Assembly (NCBI GenBank): GCA_013368315.1
Contig: JAACJM010000292.1
Coordinates: 1 to 64,000, forward strand
Reading direction: 5' to 3'
Length of the DNA: 64,000 bases
DNA from: Tetrapyrgos nigripes
Lineage: Eukaryota > Basidiomycota > Agaricomycetes > Agaricales > Campanellaceae
Shown here one piece after another: positions 1 to 11,664 of this stretch. How positions within the stretch are numbered: position 1 is the stretch's first letter; every line of letters starts with the position of its first letter. Below the pieces are notes generated by a model that saw only the letters and a list, made by a program, of their open reading frames with translations, was not told the origin of the DNA and searched no databases. The translations under genes were made by a program, and so were the position numbers.

Positions 1-266
1 ACGATCTCCTGGATTTTACTGGAGGGCTGCGACGAGCCTGCAGCATGACGAGAACTGTGCGCATGAGTCCGGGATGGAGGAGGAACCTCAGGCGTAGGCG
101 ATCTGGATGGCAACGGCGTGATGGAGTCGACAGCTGCAACATGGTCGGCATCTGCGTGCCCACAATCTCGACAGTTAGATGACGAATGTGGGCTGTAGTT
201 TGGGCAGGTGCATGGGCCATTGACCCGCCTCGAATGTGGTATTGTGCATGGGCGAGGCTCGGCCAT
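1..266 (-). CDS. N-terminus of a Cys-rich hypothetical protein, runs off the window
   Basis: An ATG on the minus strand (complement of 264-266) opens a frame that stays open to base 1, giving 88 codons and no stop. The N-terminal part holds a compact Cys/His group: CTCPNYSPHSSSNCRDCGH, which continues ADADH, so it has the layout CxC...CxxCGHxxxxH and could bind zinc. The rest is Ser/Pro-rich (VPPPSRTHAHSSRHAAGSSQ). I recall a similar Cys-rich start from hypothetical Agaricomycete proteins, but I cannot name a family or function. The gene is transcribed leftwards out of the window, and its C-terminus is missing. Confidence 0.5.
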   Translation of the reverse strand, partial: MAEPRPCTIPHSRRVNGPCTCPNYSPHSSSNCRDCGHADADHVAAVDSITPLPSRSPTPEVPPPSRTHAHSSRHAAGSSQPSSKIQEI

Positions 267-794
267 AGGAATTGGCAAAAATGAACGACGACAAGTTGGA
301 TATATGTGCAGAAAGCAAGGAACAAAAAAACGAGTTGGTGGTTGTCAGGAAGAAAGAGCCGAGACGTATTTAAGGGTGTGACCAAAGAATGTTCCAGATT
401 CTTGTATCACACCATTTCACATTTTAACTTTGAATACAGCCTCGAGGCAACCTCCTCCTGAAGGTTGATGCATGATGTATCAAAGCCGTGAATCATATAA
501 ACGACAGCTCTCGAATCATACTGATACAACAGTGTACTTCTAAGCAGCAGGACACACCAAAAAGCTCAGGCGTAACCACTGATGCTCGATGCTCAACGAC
601 AATGCATTCATAATGCCCAGGGACTGTCCGCTCTCTTGATCTTGGTGGCGCGGGGTCATCCTGACTATCCTGGATCTCAATCTGTCCTGCTTAACTTTAG
701 TTTTTATTAGCAAAGCTTTAGTGTTAGTGAAGATAACCCAGTGAAATTTGATATAAACTGAGATACTAATTCGAGTCCTACTTCTGCAAGTTTT
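267..794. other. No gene recognised
   Basis: This is upstream sequence of the Cys-rich gene. It shows no long frame with domain content. A few TATA-like strings are present (for example near 497) but nothing decides a promoter. Confidence 0.4.
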
Positions 795-1290
795 CGGGCC
801 ACTTGCAAGTGTTCGGACCATTCCCGACAACTCAGCACAGCATTAATTTTGATCCGTACTTAATGAATTCGGACGTCAATCCTCTAGATTCGGTACCTAC
901 TTCACAAGTTCGGTCGTTGATCTTCTCAATTCGGTACCCACTTCACAAGTTCGGTCGTTGATCTTCTTGATTCGGTATCCACACCTTTCTGAATTCGGCA
1001 TTTTGTTGTCAATTCGGACGTCACGCGTCACGCTTTTGATAGTTCAGAAGGCCTTGTTGGATTAATGAAATAGTTCTAAGTCAGAAATAATACTTTCGCC
1101 ATAGTACACAATATGATTCGGTACTGATTTTTATGTATTCGGTTGGTTGAGCTCATTGAATTCGGTACTCAACTTCGTGAGTGCGGACTTGAACTCTCGA
1201 ATTGTATATTTGACCTCTCTGGAATTCGGGATTCGAATGTCAATTCGGATGTCACTTGTCACGCTTTTGATAGTGCGGGAGGCCTCTTTC
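795..1290. repeat. TTCGG-rich tandem and dispersed repeat block
   Basis: A 41 bp unit beginning ATTCGGTAC and containing CACAAGTTCGGTCGTTGATC occurs at 888 and 929, with a partial third at 970. The core TTCGG recurs more than a dozen times through the block. A larger unit is also duplicated: a stretch containing CAATTCGGACGTCACG at about 1008-1055 matches one at about 1238-1285, both running on into CACGCTTTTGATAG. No coding content is supported here. Confidence 0.7.
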
Positions 1291-1354
1291 CATTCGAAAA
1301 TGGTGTTTTTAGGCGGAAATAATATTTGCCACAATAATACAGCATACACAACTC

Positions 1355-2405
1355 AACCATCTCCTCATTCCCATCCAAATTCTCACCCTTTCCTGTCCCC
1401 GACTTCTCATCCAAACTCTGTTCAAGCATCCCAAGTTGAATTGAAGGTAAAGAAGACGATCCACCTCAGCCTCCAATCCTCCATCTCGCCAAATTTTTAC
1501 CTTGGAGCAAGGGAATAAACGAACGCAAAGAGACGTGGACTGGATGTGGAGAGCTAACGAGCGCAGAGAGAGAGCGTTTTTCCGGACGAAAAGCTAAAGA
1601 AGTAAGTAAGAAAAAGAAGGGGTTAATACGAGTTTATATCGAATCGAAACGAAATGAAATTTGAGAAAATATGGCGTAAGAAAGGAAAGTAAAAGCCAAT
1701 GTACCATCAGTAAACCCTGGCCAAAATCCTCCTTTATGATATGTGGCTGGTTACAGTAACATTTGAGGCGTTAGGTTGGGTGTTTGAGTGGAGCGGGTAG
1801 ACAGAAGTTACCATGGTGTGATAATGGCGAATGGGCTAAATATAGAGTTGGAAGAAGAGAACGATGCCGGGAGTTTACGTCCGACATCAAGCAGTTTTTG
1901 GCGACTGGTTGGACAAAGGTAGAGAAGGGTATGAAAAGGAGAAAGGAAGGAAAAGAGGACATTGGTTAGTACATGTTTATATCCCATAAAAACCAGATTT
2001 AAAACAAAAGAGAGAGATGAGAAAAAAGAACGGAAAGCGAACGTACCTTATCATCCTGGACTCCTCAGTAGCCATCACCTCCACCACCACTTCCATCTTT
2101 CTCATTACCATGGCCTTGTTGGCCGTCTGCACCAGACCCCGATCCCAGCCCAGACCCAGGAGACGAGAATGACAACGGAATCGTCCTCCTTGATCCGTTA
2201 TTCGGTTAGCATTTCCATTCGCGTGATTACTCAAACCTGATCCAGAAATGGGGAGCATCGATGCGAAGGGTATCATGGGGCAAGTGAATCTGGAGCGTTG
2301 AATGGCGGTGGTGGTGGCCGTAGTGGGGAAGAGAATGATCCAGAGAGTTTACGGCTGACGTCGAGAAACCTTGGCATCGGAAGATGACGACGACGGGATC
2401 ATAAA
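1355..2405. repeat. Duplicated block P, copy 1
   Basis: About 1.05 kb that matches 58035-59067 closely by eye (long identical runs with scattered substitutions and small indels). The minus strand shows Ser/Gly-rich coding-like pieces and splice-like GTACGT sites, so it is probably part of the decayed minus-strand gene that also contributes blocks Q and R, but no full exon chain could be built. At its right edge the two copies differ: copy 1 runs through GACGGGATCAT uninterrupted, while copy 2 has a TIR element at this point. Confidence 0.65.
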
Positions 2406-3130
2406 AGAGAGATCTGGATGGACAAAAAGAGAAAAAAAGGAGAAAATGTCACCTCCGGGCAAATGTACACATGCTGCTAGCTTTCGTAGATTTCGTTATT
2501 CAAAAACCGAGGTTCCCGAGCCCTTGACATAGTTCCAGAACCAGCAGTGTTAGGACCGTCCAACTCCTTTCAGAGCATCTAGTGGTATCCTGTATTCGCC
2601 ACAGTAAATTTGCCGAGGATTACGCAGAGAGTTGGTGAGCTGCGATGTTTTGTTATTTTGGACGTTCAGAGGTTTGGAGGCGTGACCAGTGTGACATCGT
2701 GACGGTTGAAAAGAACGCTGACGACGACGACGACGAGAATTGTGATAAATGGGGGACAGAGATAGAAAGCCTGCGTGGAAGCCTGAAACCCCGAAAAACA
2801 AAGATTTGTCTACTGAGTCCTGACGCCAGAGCAAAGTGTTGAGCTGTTTTTGTTGGGAGTCAGAATGAAACCGACACTGAAACCGAAACGGAAAATGAAG
2901 AGAACCGGCAGAAGAAAACGGAAACGGGAAAAGATGAAAGCAAATGTACCTTAGATATCATCCTTGGACCACCTAACCTCATACCCTCATACCCACTACC
3001 ACTACCACCACTCCGTTCTCCCTCATCATCACCTTCTTCATCATCGCCTCTATTTCCAAAAACCAACGAAAATGCCTTAACATTATCCCCGGTCCCGATC
3101 CTCCTTTACACCCACACCGAGAAAGCCAGT
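2406..3130. repeat. Duplicated block Q, copy 1 (truncated)
   Basis: This block contains landmarks also seen at about 17230-18345, 46060-47400 and 60945-62215. They are a CCAGTGTGACATcgTGAC segment followed by GACGACGAC runs, then a segment beginning GAAACCGACACTGAAACCGA, then a minus-strand Ser/Gly/Glu-rich stretch (2860-3066: GDDEEGDDEGERSGGSGSG). All copies keep the same order. The family is unidentified. The minus-strand pieces look like exons of a Ser/Pro-rich protein, and this copy lacks the right part seen in the copy at 46.9-47.4 kb. Confidence 0.6.
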
Positions 3131-3880
3131 GCGCAAAGAAGAGCAGTAGTCGGGTGCTCTACATTCCGAAACTTTGTTATGGTAATTTGAAGCGGCTCTT
3201 GTACGCTTTTGTCGATGATGGGCGCGTACCGTCACAGTCAGACCCCGCTTCCTCCCGATCTAGTCACTCAGAAACAGTATGCTTATACTTAAGCTAGTAG
3301 GTGCGTGTCCAGTTCGTTTTCTCAAGTTTTTCTACTCTGTTCGATTTATTGGCACATAGATACTTATATACTGCCCAGTCATCCAAGAGAACGACGATTG
3401 CAACTATAGCGTCGTTTTCTTATTTTCTGCATGTAGCTGCCACAAAAGCTTCAAGCTTCAAGTCTCACACTGGTGACTGGTCTGCTGAGCAATTCGCATT
3501 CCGTCTTCTCTCAATCCTAAACGGTTGGTGTAGGAATTTATGGAATCCATGACCGACCCTAAGTAGGATCCTGTCACGTACGTCTACTCTCTCAAATCCA
3601 ACAATGCGTATTCATGCATCTCTTTTATCCAAATTACTCACTCACCAACATTGATGGCACCCTGCGCTACCCAGTCTCTTCTCATTTCCCTAGGCTCTTC
3701 TGAATCCATGGACATAGTCTAAATCAATACCAAAGCTGCTTCGTCACCAGTACCCTGGACATCAACAGTGTCACTTTCGTGTCCTCTTTGACTGTTGACA
3801 CTCTCGGAACCCTCTCGAAATCAAGGATTCCCTAAGGCCTTGGGAGTAAAATCACATAGGATTTGGGAACAACTGGATGG
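3131..3880. other. No gene recognised
   Basis: Short frames only (longest 83 codons at 3301-3552) with no domain or splice support. Nothing further seen. Confidence 0.4.
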
Positions 3881-3889
3881 ATTTCGGCT

Positions 3890-4577
3890 AGTAGAAAGAT
3901 GGAAGCAAGGGAACAGAAGCGGGAAGTCACGACAAAGAACAGGTTGCACAAGTGTTATAAGGGTTGGTTGAGGACGTCTACTCGGACTTGAGTTGCCAAG
4001 AAGAGGTTGAGGGCCGTTGAAGATTGGCTCAAGCCCGCCCACAAGTACATCAGAACTATTGAGGTGTTCAGGTGGTGATGTTGAGACGTTGATAGTATCG
4101 GTACATACTATCTATATGATTTTCCTCCCATTTTCTTTCTTTCTGTATGCTCTCATTTCGCATTGTTTTTTCCGTATCTGACACTCATTCTAGATCGGAT
4201 GCAACTGCAGTATGGCCCAGCGCACACGAGAAAGATGTCTTGAGGGTATCAGAGACACACACTTGAAGTCGGGTATAGAAATTGGGATTGACCAGAGCAG
4301 ATGTAGGACTCATGTGTGGTGCTGACAGCCGCTCTACTAGTATCGTATGTCTCTTTTGGATCCAATATGTATTTGTATTTATGCACTTCTATCTAGATTA
4401 CCCACCATTCAACTTTGACTACCATACCAAACCTCTCCCCTCAACCTCTCCCCTTTCCCGAGACAAAGATGGTAATTAAAGCCTCATCGTCATCTTTGCC
4501 ATCAATTTGTCATGGTCACTGTCATCCATACTGGACTCGGATTCCGACGACGACGCTACCCCAATCTCAGCTCAAAC
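3890..4577 (+). pseudogene. Unidentified gene remnant left of the copia element
   Basis: A plus-strand frame from the ATG at 3899 encodes a basic Arg/Lys/Trp-rich stretch, with TGA after RTSTRT and again after IEVFRW. The following sequence resembles that right of the copia element at 11990-12420: both have a TTTCTTTCTGTAT pyrimidine tract, then ATCTGACWCTCATTC, then a segment ending GCACACGAGA, and later a gacaaagaYg tract leading to ACGMTGCTACCCCA. The two flanks therefore look like copies of one gene, not parts of one gene split by the insertion. The function is unknown. Confidence 0.4.
4573..4577. repeat. Target site duplication of the copia element, left
   Basis: CAAAC directly before the LTR. 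The same five bases follow the other LTR at 11665-11669, which fixes the element boundaries. Confidence 0.95.
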
Positions 4578-4946
4578 TGTTAAGCAGGCATGGTACGGTC
4601 CTGTACACTACTAAACGCAGTGGTAACTACGCAACTTACCTGGGGATAAGAAATAGCTTGTTAGGCTTGTTAGAGGCTTGTTAGAGCGATGTGGGTTAAG
4701 TATGAAACTTGTTATTTGGAGGACTATCTACGAGTCCTTATATACCTTTAAGGAGGTACAAATACATGTAAACTAATACTAGAGTAACAATAAGATTCTA
4801 TTGTACTTGATAGCACAATGCTGGTTTCGTACATTATTGTCGTACTACACTTATTGTCTATATAATCTTATTGTTCTATTTATAACTACTACTATTGTTC
4901 TACATAGATGTCATTGATGGCTGCAACTGAATGTGCCAATTCAACA
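4578..4946 (-). repeat. 3' LTR of the copia element
   Basis: 369 bp, TGTTAAGC...TTCAACA on the plus strand. It is identical to the other LTR at 11296-11664 apart from two transitions near its right end. Confidence 0.95.
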
Positions 4947-4957
4947 CTCCCCCTTGC
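4947..4957 (-). other. Polypurine tract of the copia element
   Basis: On the minus strand GCAAGGGGGAG lies directly before the 3' LTR start TGTTGAATTGG. Its position and purine content are those of a plus-strand priming site. Confidence 0.85.
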
Positions 4958-5113
4958 TAAGCAGCACGGTAGTGTGCGTAAGCATAGGTAGGCGCTGTAA
5001 GCAGCCATGGAAAGAAGGGATACAGTGCCTCGACGTTTTCGATGCGATTTATAGGACTTTCTTCAATTATAAAACTGAAGTCCCAATTGTTTCCTGAACT
5101 TTTCAAACTTTAC

Positions 5114-8100
5114 TCAATCTAGAGCTTTAGTGAGTAGATCTGCAGGGTTATTGCTTCCTTCAATGAAGAATAACTTGACTGTCTCGTCGATGACTTTTTC
5201 TCGAACAAAATGATATCGAATATCAATGTGTTTGGTTCGCTTATCCGTGACAGGGTTTGATGCAATAAAAATAGATCCCTGATTATCACCGTAAATTGGA
5301 ATAGCATGGAGAGGATATTCAATTTCACTGAGAAGAGTCTTGAACCAGCAGACTTGTCGACTGCAGTCACTGAGTGCCATGTATTCAGCTTCAGTTGAAG
5401 ACAGGGCAACTGTCTTTTGTTGTCTAGACGTCCAGCTAAATGGTGCTTGGGCTAATTGTAGAAAGAAGCCAGTTTGAGATTTGCGAGTTCCAGGATCTGA
5501 TCCCCAATTGGAGTCTGTATAGGCTGATAAGCCTTCTCCCCCTCGACCATTGTACACAAGAGCATATTTTCTAGTGCCAACAAGGTAACGGCAAATGTCT
5601 TTCGCCTTATTGTAGTGTTCTTGTGAGGGGTTTGCAGCAAATTGCGCAAGTTTTGTGACAGCAAAGGAAATATCAGGACGTGTTCCTAACATTAAGTAGA
5701 GTAAGGATCCGATTATCTCCTGATAACTTTGACGAAGAGTATAATTGACAGGAGTGTCTTCTGGAAGAGGAAGAGGGTGATAATTGCCGGGTAATGGGGT
5801 AGCAGAAGCTTTCGCGTTTTGCATTCCATAAGTCTCTAGGATTTTATCCAGATAAGCGCATTGGTCTAAAGAGACCTTGCTGCCTTTCCTGGTAATTCTC
5901 ATCCTAAGGAATTCTTTGGCATCGCCTAGATCCCTACATTCCCATCTCTTCATAAAGTCTCCTTTGAGTCGTAAGACTAAGGTTTTGTTAGCTCCACAGA
6001 ATAGAGCGTCATCCACATAGACTACGGCAATAACGATAGAATTTTCAATAAGATTATTGTTTGCGTCATAGCATTTGTGAATGAAGATTCCGGCATCGGA
6101 AATGATTTGTTTAAAACCAAGTTCCGCCATGGACTTATCAAGACTTTTCCACCACGCAAGTCCTGCTTGTTTGAGTCCGTAAAGAGCACGAAGAAGCCAG
6201 ACGACTTTATGCTCTTGTCCTTTTTCTTTAAAGGCTTCCGGTTGTTCCATATAGATTTCTTCATCGAGTAAGCCATATAAATAGGCTGATCGGACATCGA
6301 CACCGGACACGTGCCAACCCTTAAGTGCTGCTAAAGCGAAGATTAAGCGCACAGTCTCGAATCGAACAACAGGTGAATACACTTGATCAAAGTCTATGCC
6401 TTCGATCTGTGAAAAACCTTTTGCAACGAGTCTTGCCTTTTTACGACCATCAGACTTGATGTCGAAGACCCATCAGTTTTTGATAACTTTCCTATCTTTA
6501 GGTCTTTCGACCAATTCATAGGTGTCGCGCTTGCGAAGAGCCTCTAGTTCTTCGCGGCAAGTGACTTTCCATTCCTCTTGCTCAGCTATTGGTAAGCGAG
6601 CAATGTCTTTGAATGTCCATTCGCGAATATTACGAACATTCGGTTGATTCCCATCATTCTTCGAAGTAACTTTCTGAATAAGCAAGTGGGAATCAATTTC
6701 TCCAGGAGCAATTGCCTGCATAAGCAAGAAATTTATAGATACTCCCCCTTCACGGCATGGTTCTGCCATTTCGTCTGATTCAGGGCATGCAGAGTCATCA
6801 CTCTCGGTTTGCTGCTCCCCCTGGGGTGCGCTTCCAGATGCAGAACTAGGTCCGGGAACCTGTTGCTCTGCAGCTTGCTGACGTCGGTTTTCTCTCCGAG
6901 CGTCTCTCTCTGCTTTAGCTTTTGCTTCCGCTCTTTTATCAGCCGCGATTTGAGGTTCAAGATCGCGTGTAACTTGTACGGGTTTATCTCCGTACTGTTT
7001 GTTTGGTTCACTAACATGCTCGCTTCGACGTGTTGGTTCTCCGTAATTCCGTCTTGGTCTGGTGACTTTTCGAGGTGCCGCAGGAGGTGGTGTCTCCCTT
7101 GGAGGTGGCGTTATAGGCCTCCTAGGTTCTAAGTCACTATCCGGGGACGAAGGCGGCGGATCCTGTTCAGGCTCGTCGTCACAAGGCTGATCAGGTCTCC
7201 TTATGGAAGGGATGCGAGGAGGACGATGATTGAAATCTTCATCATCATCGTCTGGGATTTGTTGTGGTAGAGGAGTGTCATCGTTTTGTGACGACTCGAT
7301 AGGAAGTTGTTTTGAACTACGAGATTGAGTTTTACATCGAGGAAAGAAGTCTTCCTCAAACACGGCTTGCGGGGATGTAAATTCCGCATTGTTTGTACGC
7401 ATGAAAAGATTTCCACGTTCTCCTGGTGCTACACCAAGATATGTCATAAGTTCTGACTTGGAAGCGAGTTTGTTCTTTCGAGTTTCCTCGGGTTTAAAGA
7501 CGTAAGCTCCACAGCCAAAAACTCGCAGATGATCGATACGCGGTTTTTCCTTCTCAAGCATTTCAAATGGAGTTATCCATTTGTGTCGTCGTAAGGGAGT
7601 ACGTCGATAGACATACAATCCATGACGGACAGCATATTCCCACCAAGATTCAGGTAGACATGCTAGCTTCATCATTGCTAGTGCTTTATCCATTAGGGTG
7701 TGTATAAAGCGCTCCGCTCGACCATTCTGTTGATGAATGTATGGTGCACTGTTAAGGATTTTAACACCCTTTTCGAGTAACATTTCTCGGTAGGTGCCTT
7801 TGATGAATTCACCACCCATATCAGACATCCACTGTTCGACTTTCGTCTTATATTGAGTTTCTACCATCGCAAGGAACTGGCGAGTGGCAGTTAGTGGTTG
7901 TTTTTTGTCTTTAAGAAAACGTATCCAAGCATCTGAAGTGTAATCATCAAAGAAGACGATTATATACTTGTACTTGTGGTAAGATATTGTGGGGTATTCA
8001 TGTAAATCCGTATGGATAATTTGGAAAGGACGAGTAGCACGTCGTTCGTTAGGAGGGTAAGCCTGTCTGGGAGTTTTGCCTTCAAGACAGCCTTTGCACA

Positions 8101-10978
8101 AAGGAAGCTCCTTCAGAATAATGAATTCAGGAGTGCCAAGGGTGTGTTGTCGGACATGTTTTAGAACATCACGAGAGGGATGCCCTATACGACGATGTAA
8201 AATCTCATAGTTGATAAGATAAATCAAAAGATTGGCTTTAGAAGCGACAATTTTCGATTTGTGTGGAAGATAGTATAGCGTTTCTTCCGGTATACGCTTT
8301 GAGAAAGTCAAGAATGTTGTATTTCTCGAAATGGTGATATGATCGGAGTTACCGCGCATAAACATGTTGTCATTTAAGAATTGACCGACAGATAAGAGTC
8401 GTTGATTTAGATCGGGAATATAATAGACTGGATATAATTTCATAACTCTTTTACGTTGAGAGATCAGGACTGTTCCGGATGCACGAATGTTCGTGAATCC
8501 ATTGGCAGTTTTCACTGGAATTGGTTTTATATAACTCAATTCAACAAAGTCATTGATGTCGAACGTAAAATGCGCTGATGCTCCAGAATCAAGTAACCAT
8601 CCATCACTGAAGTGGATTTTGACAGTATCAGATCTCTTTTTCTTACACTTCTGGCATAATGAGAACAGAGTGCCACAGGCACATAAATATTTATTGTCAC
8701 CAGGACTAGTATACAGATCATTATAAATAAAAGGGGTCGATGAACCCAGAGGAGCGGTATGTAATAAATATATACATGAAGAACCTGCTTCCATATTACG
8801 AGCTGCTGGAAAAAGCGCATCAGTACTTTTATTCATAAGATCTGAAGTGAGATCTGACCTGAGATATCCATTGTCCATACCGGAGACTTCAGAGTCTAAG
8901 GACCAGCCATAATTATTTGCGGCATTGACGGTAACCATGGCGGGGGTAGAAGGTCGTGGACTTGGAATCCCGTCTGACCAGGTGTCCTCTACGGGTGATG
9001 TAGGAAGACTCATCCTGCTGAGCGATGGCGGAGTCGACATGTACTCGAGGTCGCTGGTTTCGGATAGGCTCGGAGACATGCTCCGGAGTTCTGGCATTGA
9101 ACTCGGAGTTGGAACTCTGGAGGGTAATTCCATCCCTCCTAGTCCGATTGTTGCGTCTCGCTGCCAATCGATCAGCTCGTCGTACCTTCCATCCTTGTTT
9201 TGGAGATGAGGAGTTAGCCATTCCCATCCCGTTGAAGTCGTTCCAGGTGTTGGGCTTGCAACACGGCTGGACGGTAAGGATTGAGTGGTCATGCCATTGG
9301 GATGTGCAGGAAGTGAGCCACTTGGCATCTCGCTGCGGACTGCAGCAATGCGTTGGGCCAGTGAAAGAGTGCCCGTTGGGGCAACTGTGTTCAGTGCTGC
9401 TCTGAGTGGTTCCCCATAGATGTGTAGGGAATCCTCAGGATTCTGGAATCTCTCCCCAAGGTGAATTCCGCACTGGAGTATATCGGCAGCAGGATCCTGG
9501 GCAAGACGGTCGATAAGTGGAACAGGGGTCCTGGTGTCCTGAGGCACCTTTACACCTGACTCTGTCATTGTGGAGCCAAACACACTTCCGAGTTCCGATG
9601 TGTTCACCAGGGTGTCCTCGTTCGAATCAGCATCTTCTTCCTGAACGCATGCCATAACAGCATCTGAACCGGTCTGAGTTCCGGGATATTCACCGTTCCA
9701 ACCATTCCAGTTACCAGCATCACCCCAACCATCAGAGGATGATTGGAGATTAGACCAATAGATGCGTTCCGTGAGAGTGTGTTTGGGACGAGGAGCAGGA
9801 GTAAGTGAAGTGAAGGAGGAAAGATCGGGATGAGACATGACGACATCTTCAAGAGTAGCAACAGTCTCACCAGATGGTCTAGCACCAATATCGCGTGCAA
9901 GGTTGATAGCTCTTTTGGTACCTGTGAAGAAGGCGTCAAAAGGCTTTTCCTTTTCCATAAAGAATGGCTTACGGGTATCAACTGCAGCGGGCGTGTCGAC
10001 GACGGTGACTGTGTGCATCATGGGGGACATGTCCTCATGGACAAGATGTGCCTGGCCCTGTCTCTTGGCCTGTTCAAACTTTCCAGCTCGGCCTCCTCGG
10101 CGGAAATGAGCTTTTCCTTTGCCTTTTCCCTTGCCCTTTCCCTTGTTATTTCCATTAGAGCCGCTGGCTCCATTAGCGCCGCTGCTGCTGCCACTAGGGC
10201 GCTGCTGCTGCTGCTGTTGGAAACTAGGGTTACCGTCCTTTTGCTTGACAGCTGAAAGACGGTTGGCTTGGGCTTTCCCTGAAGGCCCCTTGAAAGCTCC
10301 TTGGCGGGATTCCCAAATATTGAGAATTTCGCTCTGTAGATCATCAAGGTTTTGTTCGTCGACTTGTTGGATTGAACATTGAGTATACATATTGATGAGA
10401 TACTCATATCTGGGGGGTAGTTTGGAGACGATGAACATAACGATGAGGAAGTTGGTGATTTTCGTAAGGGAAGGGCCTGAGGGGTCGTCAGTAGGGATAC
10501 CGGCGGCACTGACCCTATCAAAGTGCATGCGAATAAGCTCGATCGCAGCACTAGGATTAGCGTCGTTAGGAATGATGATGGAAGTAGCACGTTTGAAATC
10601 CGTGTAGATTGCGGAAACACCAGGTTTCCCATAGGTCTTCTTGAGAAAGACCCAAATTGCCTTGGCAGTAGTCATTCCGAGCGTCTTCTGACGAACGGGA
10701 GGAGAGAGACGAAGCTTGATAGACCCAATGGCCTTATCGTTCTTCTCATCCCAGTCAGCCTGTTTCTTTTGAGCCGCCGTGATAGCCTCAGCTTGAGCCG
10801 CCGCGTCTTCAGCAGATAGAGGGGAAGCGGAACTCACTTCGGCATCACTAGGGCGATCAGAGCTAAGGACAGAACTAAGTCCAGTAGCCTGCAACCAGGC
10901 GAGAAGGATGTCAGCCCAGATGTTGAAGTCAACACCGGCGAAGACGGGGACAGTAGTCATCAGGACGTTGGAGGACAT
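5114..10978 (-). pseudogene. copia Gag-Pol polyprotein with one internal TGA
   Basis: A single minus-strand frame of 1955 codons. I take the ATG at 10978 (MSSNVLMTTV); the frame opens eight codons earlier only with TTG. Gag covers about the first 330 residues and ends in a basic GKGKGKGKGKAHFRRGGR tract; no CX2CX4HX4C knuckle is visible. A CAC...CQKC group (about residues 763-778) precedes the protease motif DSGA at 797. The integrase has D991, D1053 and E1089, an exact DD35E spacing. RT carries YVDD at 1654-1657. RNase H shows AYTDSNWGSD, STEAEY and a C-terminal ADLLTKAL. Codon 1502 (6473-6475) is TGA immediately before WVFDIK, where copia RTs normally have RWVF, so Arg CGA to TGA is likely. 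Otherwise the frame is fully open. Confidence 0.95.
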
Positions 10979-11277
10979 CTTTGATAATTCTGGGGAAGTC
11001 AACTGTCAGCATTTATCCATATGCAGAATAAGAAGGCAGCATTTAAATGTGCCATGCGAAAGTGAAAAGAGGCAGCGATGAACGCGCCATGACAGTGACT
11101 ACTCCCTTAGATTGTCAACAACTGCAGCTGGACATAAGTCCTGCGCTGTTGGACATATCGTCAAGCCATTAAAGGCGACGCAGGCTGCCACAAAGGGCGC
11201 CACAGGCTGCCATGAAGGCGCCATCCAGGTAGTATGCGAAGTCTATGGTTTGCAGCCATTGAAGGCGCTCCCAAGGG

Positions 11278-11295
11278 CCTTCGGGGCCCATAACC
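11278..11295 (-). other. Primer binding site (half tRNA-iMet type)
   Basis: Directly inside the 5' LTR the minus strand reads GGTTATGGGCCCCGAAGG. GGTTATGGGCCC matches the primer site I recall for Drosophila copia, which pairs with the anticodon stem-loop of initiator tRNA-Met (GGGCCCATAACC) instead of the tRNA 3' end. This suggests priming by a cleaved tRNA half. Confidence 0.8.
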
Positions 11296-11664
11296 TGTTA
11301 AGCAGGCATGGTACGGTCCTGTACACTACTAAACGCAGTGGTAACTACGCAACTTACCTGGGGATAAGAAATAGCTTGTTAGGCTTGTTAGAGGCTTGTT
11401 AGAGCGATGTGGGTTAAGTATGAAACTTGTTATTTGGAGGACTATCTACGAGTCCTTATATACCTTTAAGGAGGTACAAATACATGTAAACTAATACTAG
11501 AGTAACAATAAGATTCTATTGTACTTGATAGCACAATGCTGGTTTCGTACATTATTGTCGTACTACACTTATTGTCTATATAATCTTATTGTTCTATTTA
11601 TAACTACTACTATTGTTCTACATAGATGTCGTTGATGGCTGCAACTGAATGCGCCAATTCAACA
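11296..11664 (-). repeat. 5' LTR of the copia element
   Basis: 369 bp with TG...CA ends, partner of 4578-4946. In element direction it starts TGTTGAATTGGCGC and ends CTGCTTAACA. The flank on its right is CAAAC. Confidence 0.95.
11594..11603 (-). promoter_or_regulatory. TATA-like box in the copia 5' LTR
   Basis: The minus strand reads TTATAAATAG about 60-70 bases into the LTR, followed downstream by a second AT-rich TTATATAG. This is the likely core promoter of the element; the call rests on motif and position only. Confidence 0.4.

Larger units (their letters stand above)
4578..11664 (-). mobile_element. Full-length Ty1/copia LTR retrotransposon
   Basis: A 7087 bp element on the minus strand, bounded by two 369 bp LTRs that begin TGTT and end AACA. 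It is flanked by a perfect 5 bp target duplication CAAAC (4573-4577 and 11665-11669). Order in element direction: 5' LTR (11296-11664), primer binding site, gag-pol, polypurine tract, 3' LTR (4578-4946). The order protease, integrase, RT, RNase H is that of Ty1/copia (Pseudoviridae-like). Reading the LTRs against each other I see only two differences (at 4911/11629 and 4934/11652), so the insertion is recent. One internal TGA interrupts pol. Confidence 0.97.

Noticed and set aside
6473..6475. Reassigned TGA codon (altered genetic code) to explain the many TGA interruptions
   Set aside because: The intact genes here (LINE ORF2, ORF1, the second Helitron gene) show no internal TGA, and the Helitron transposase, gag and copia pol frames terminate at TGA, so TGA works as a stop.
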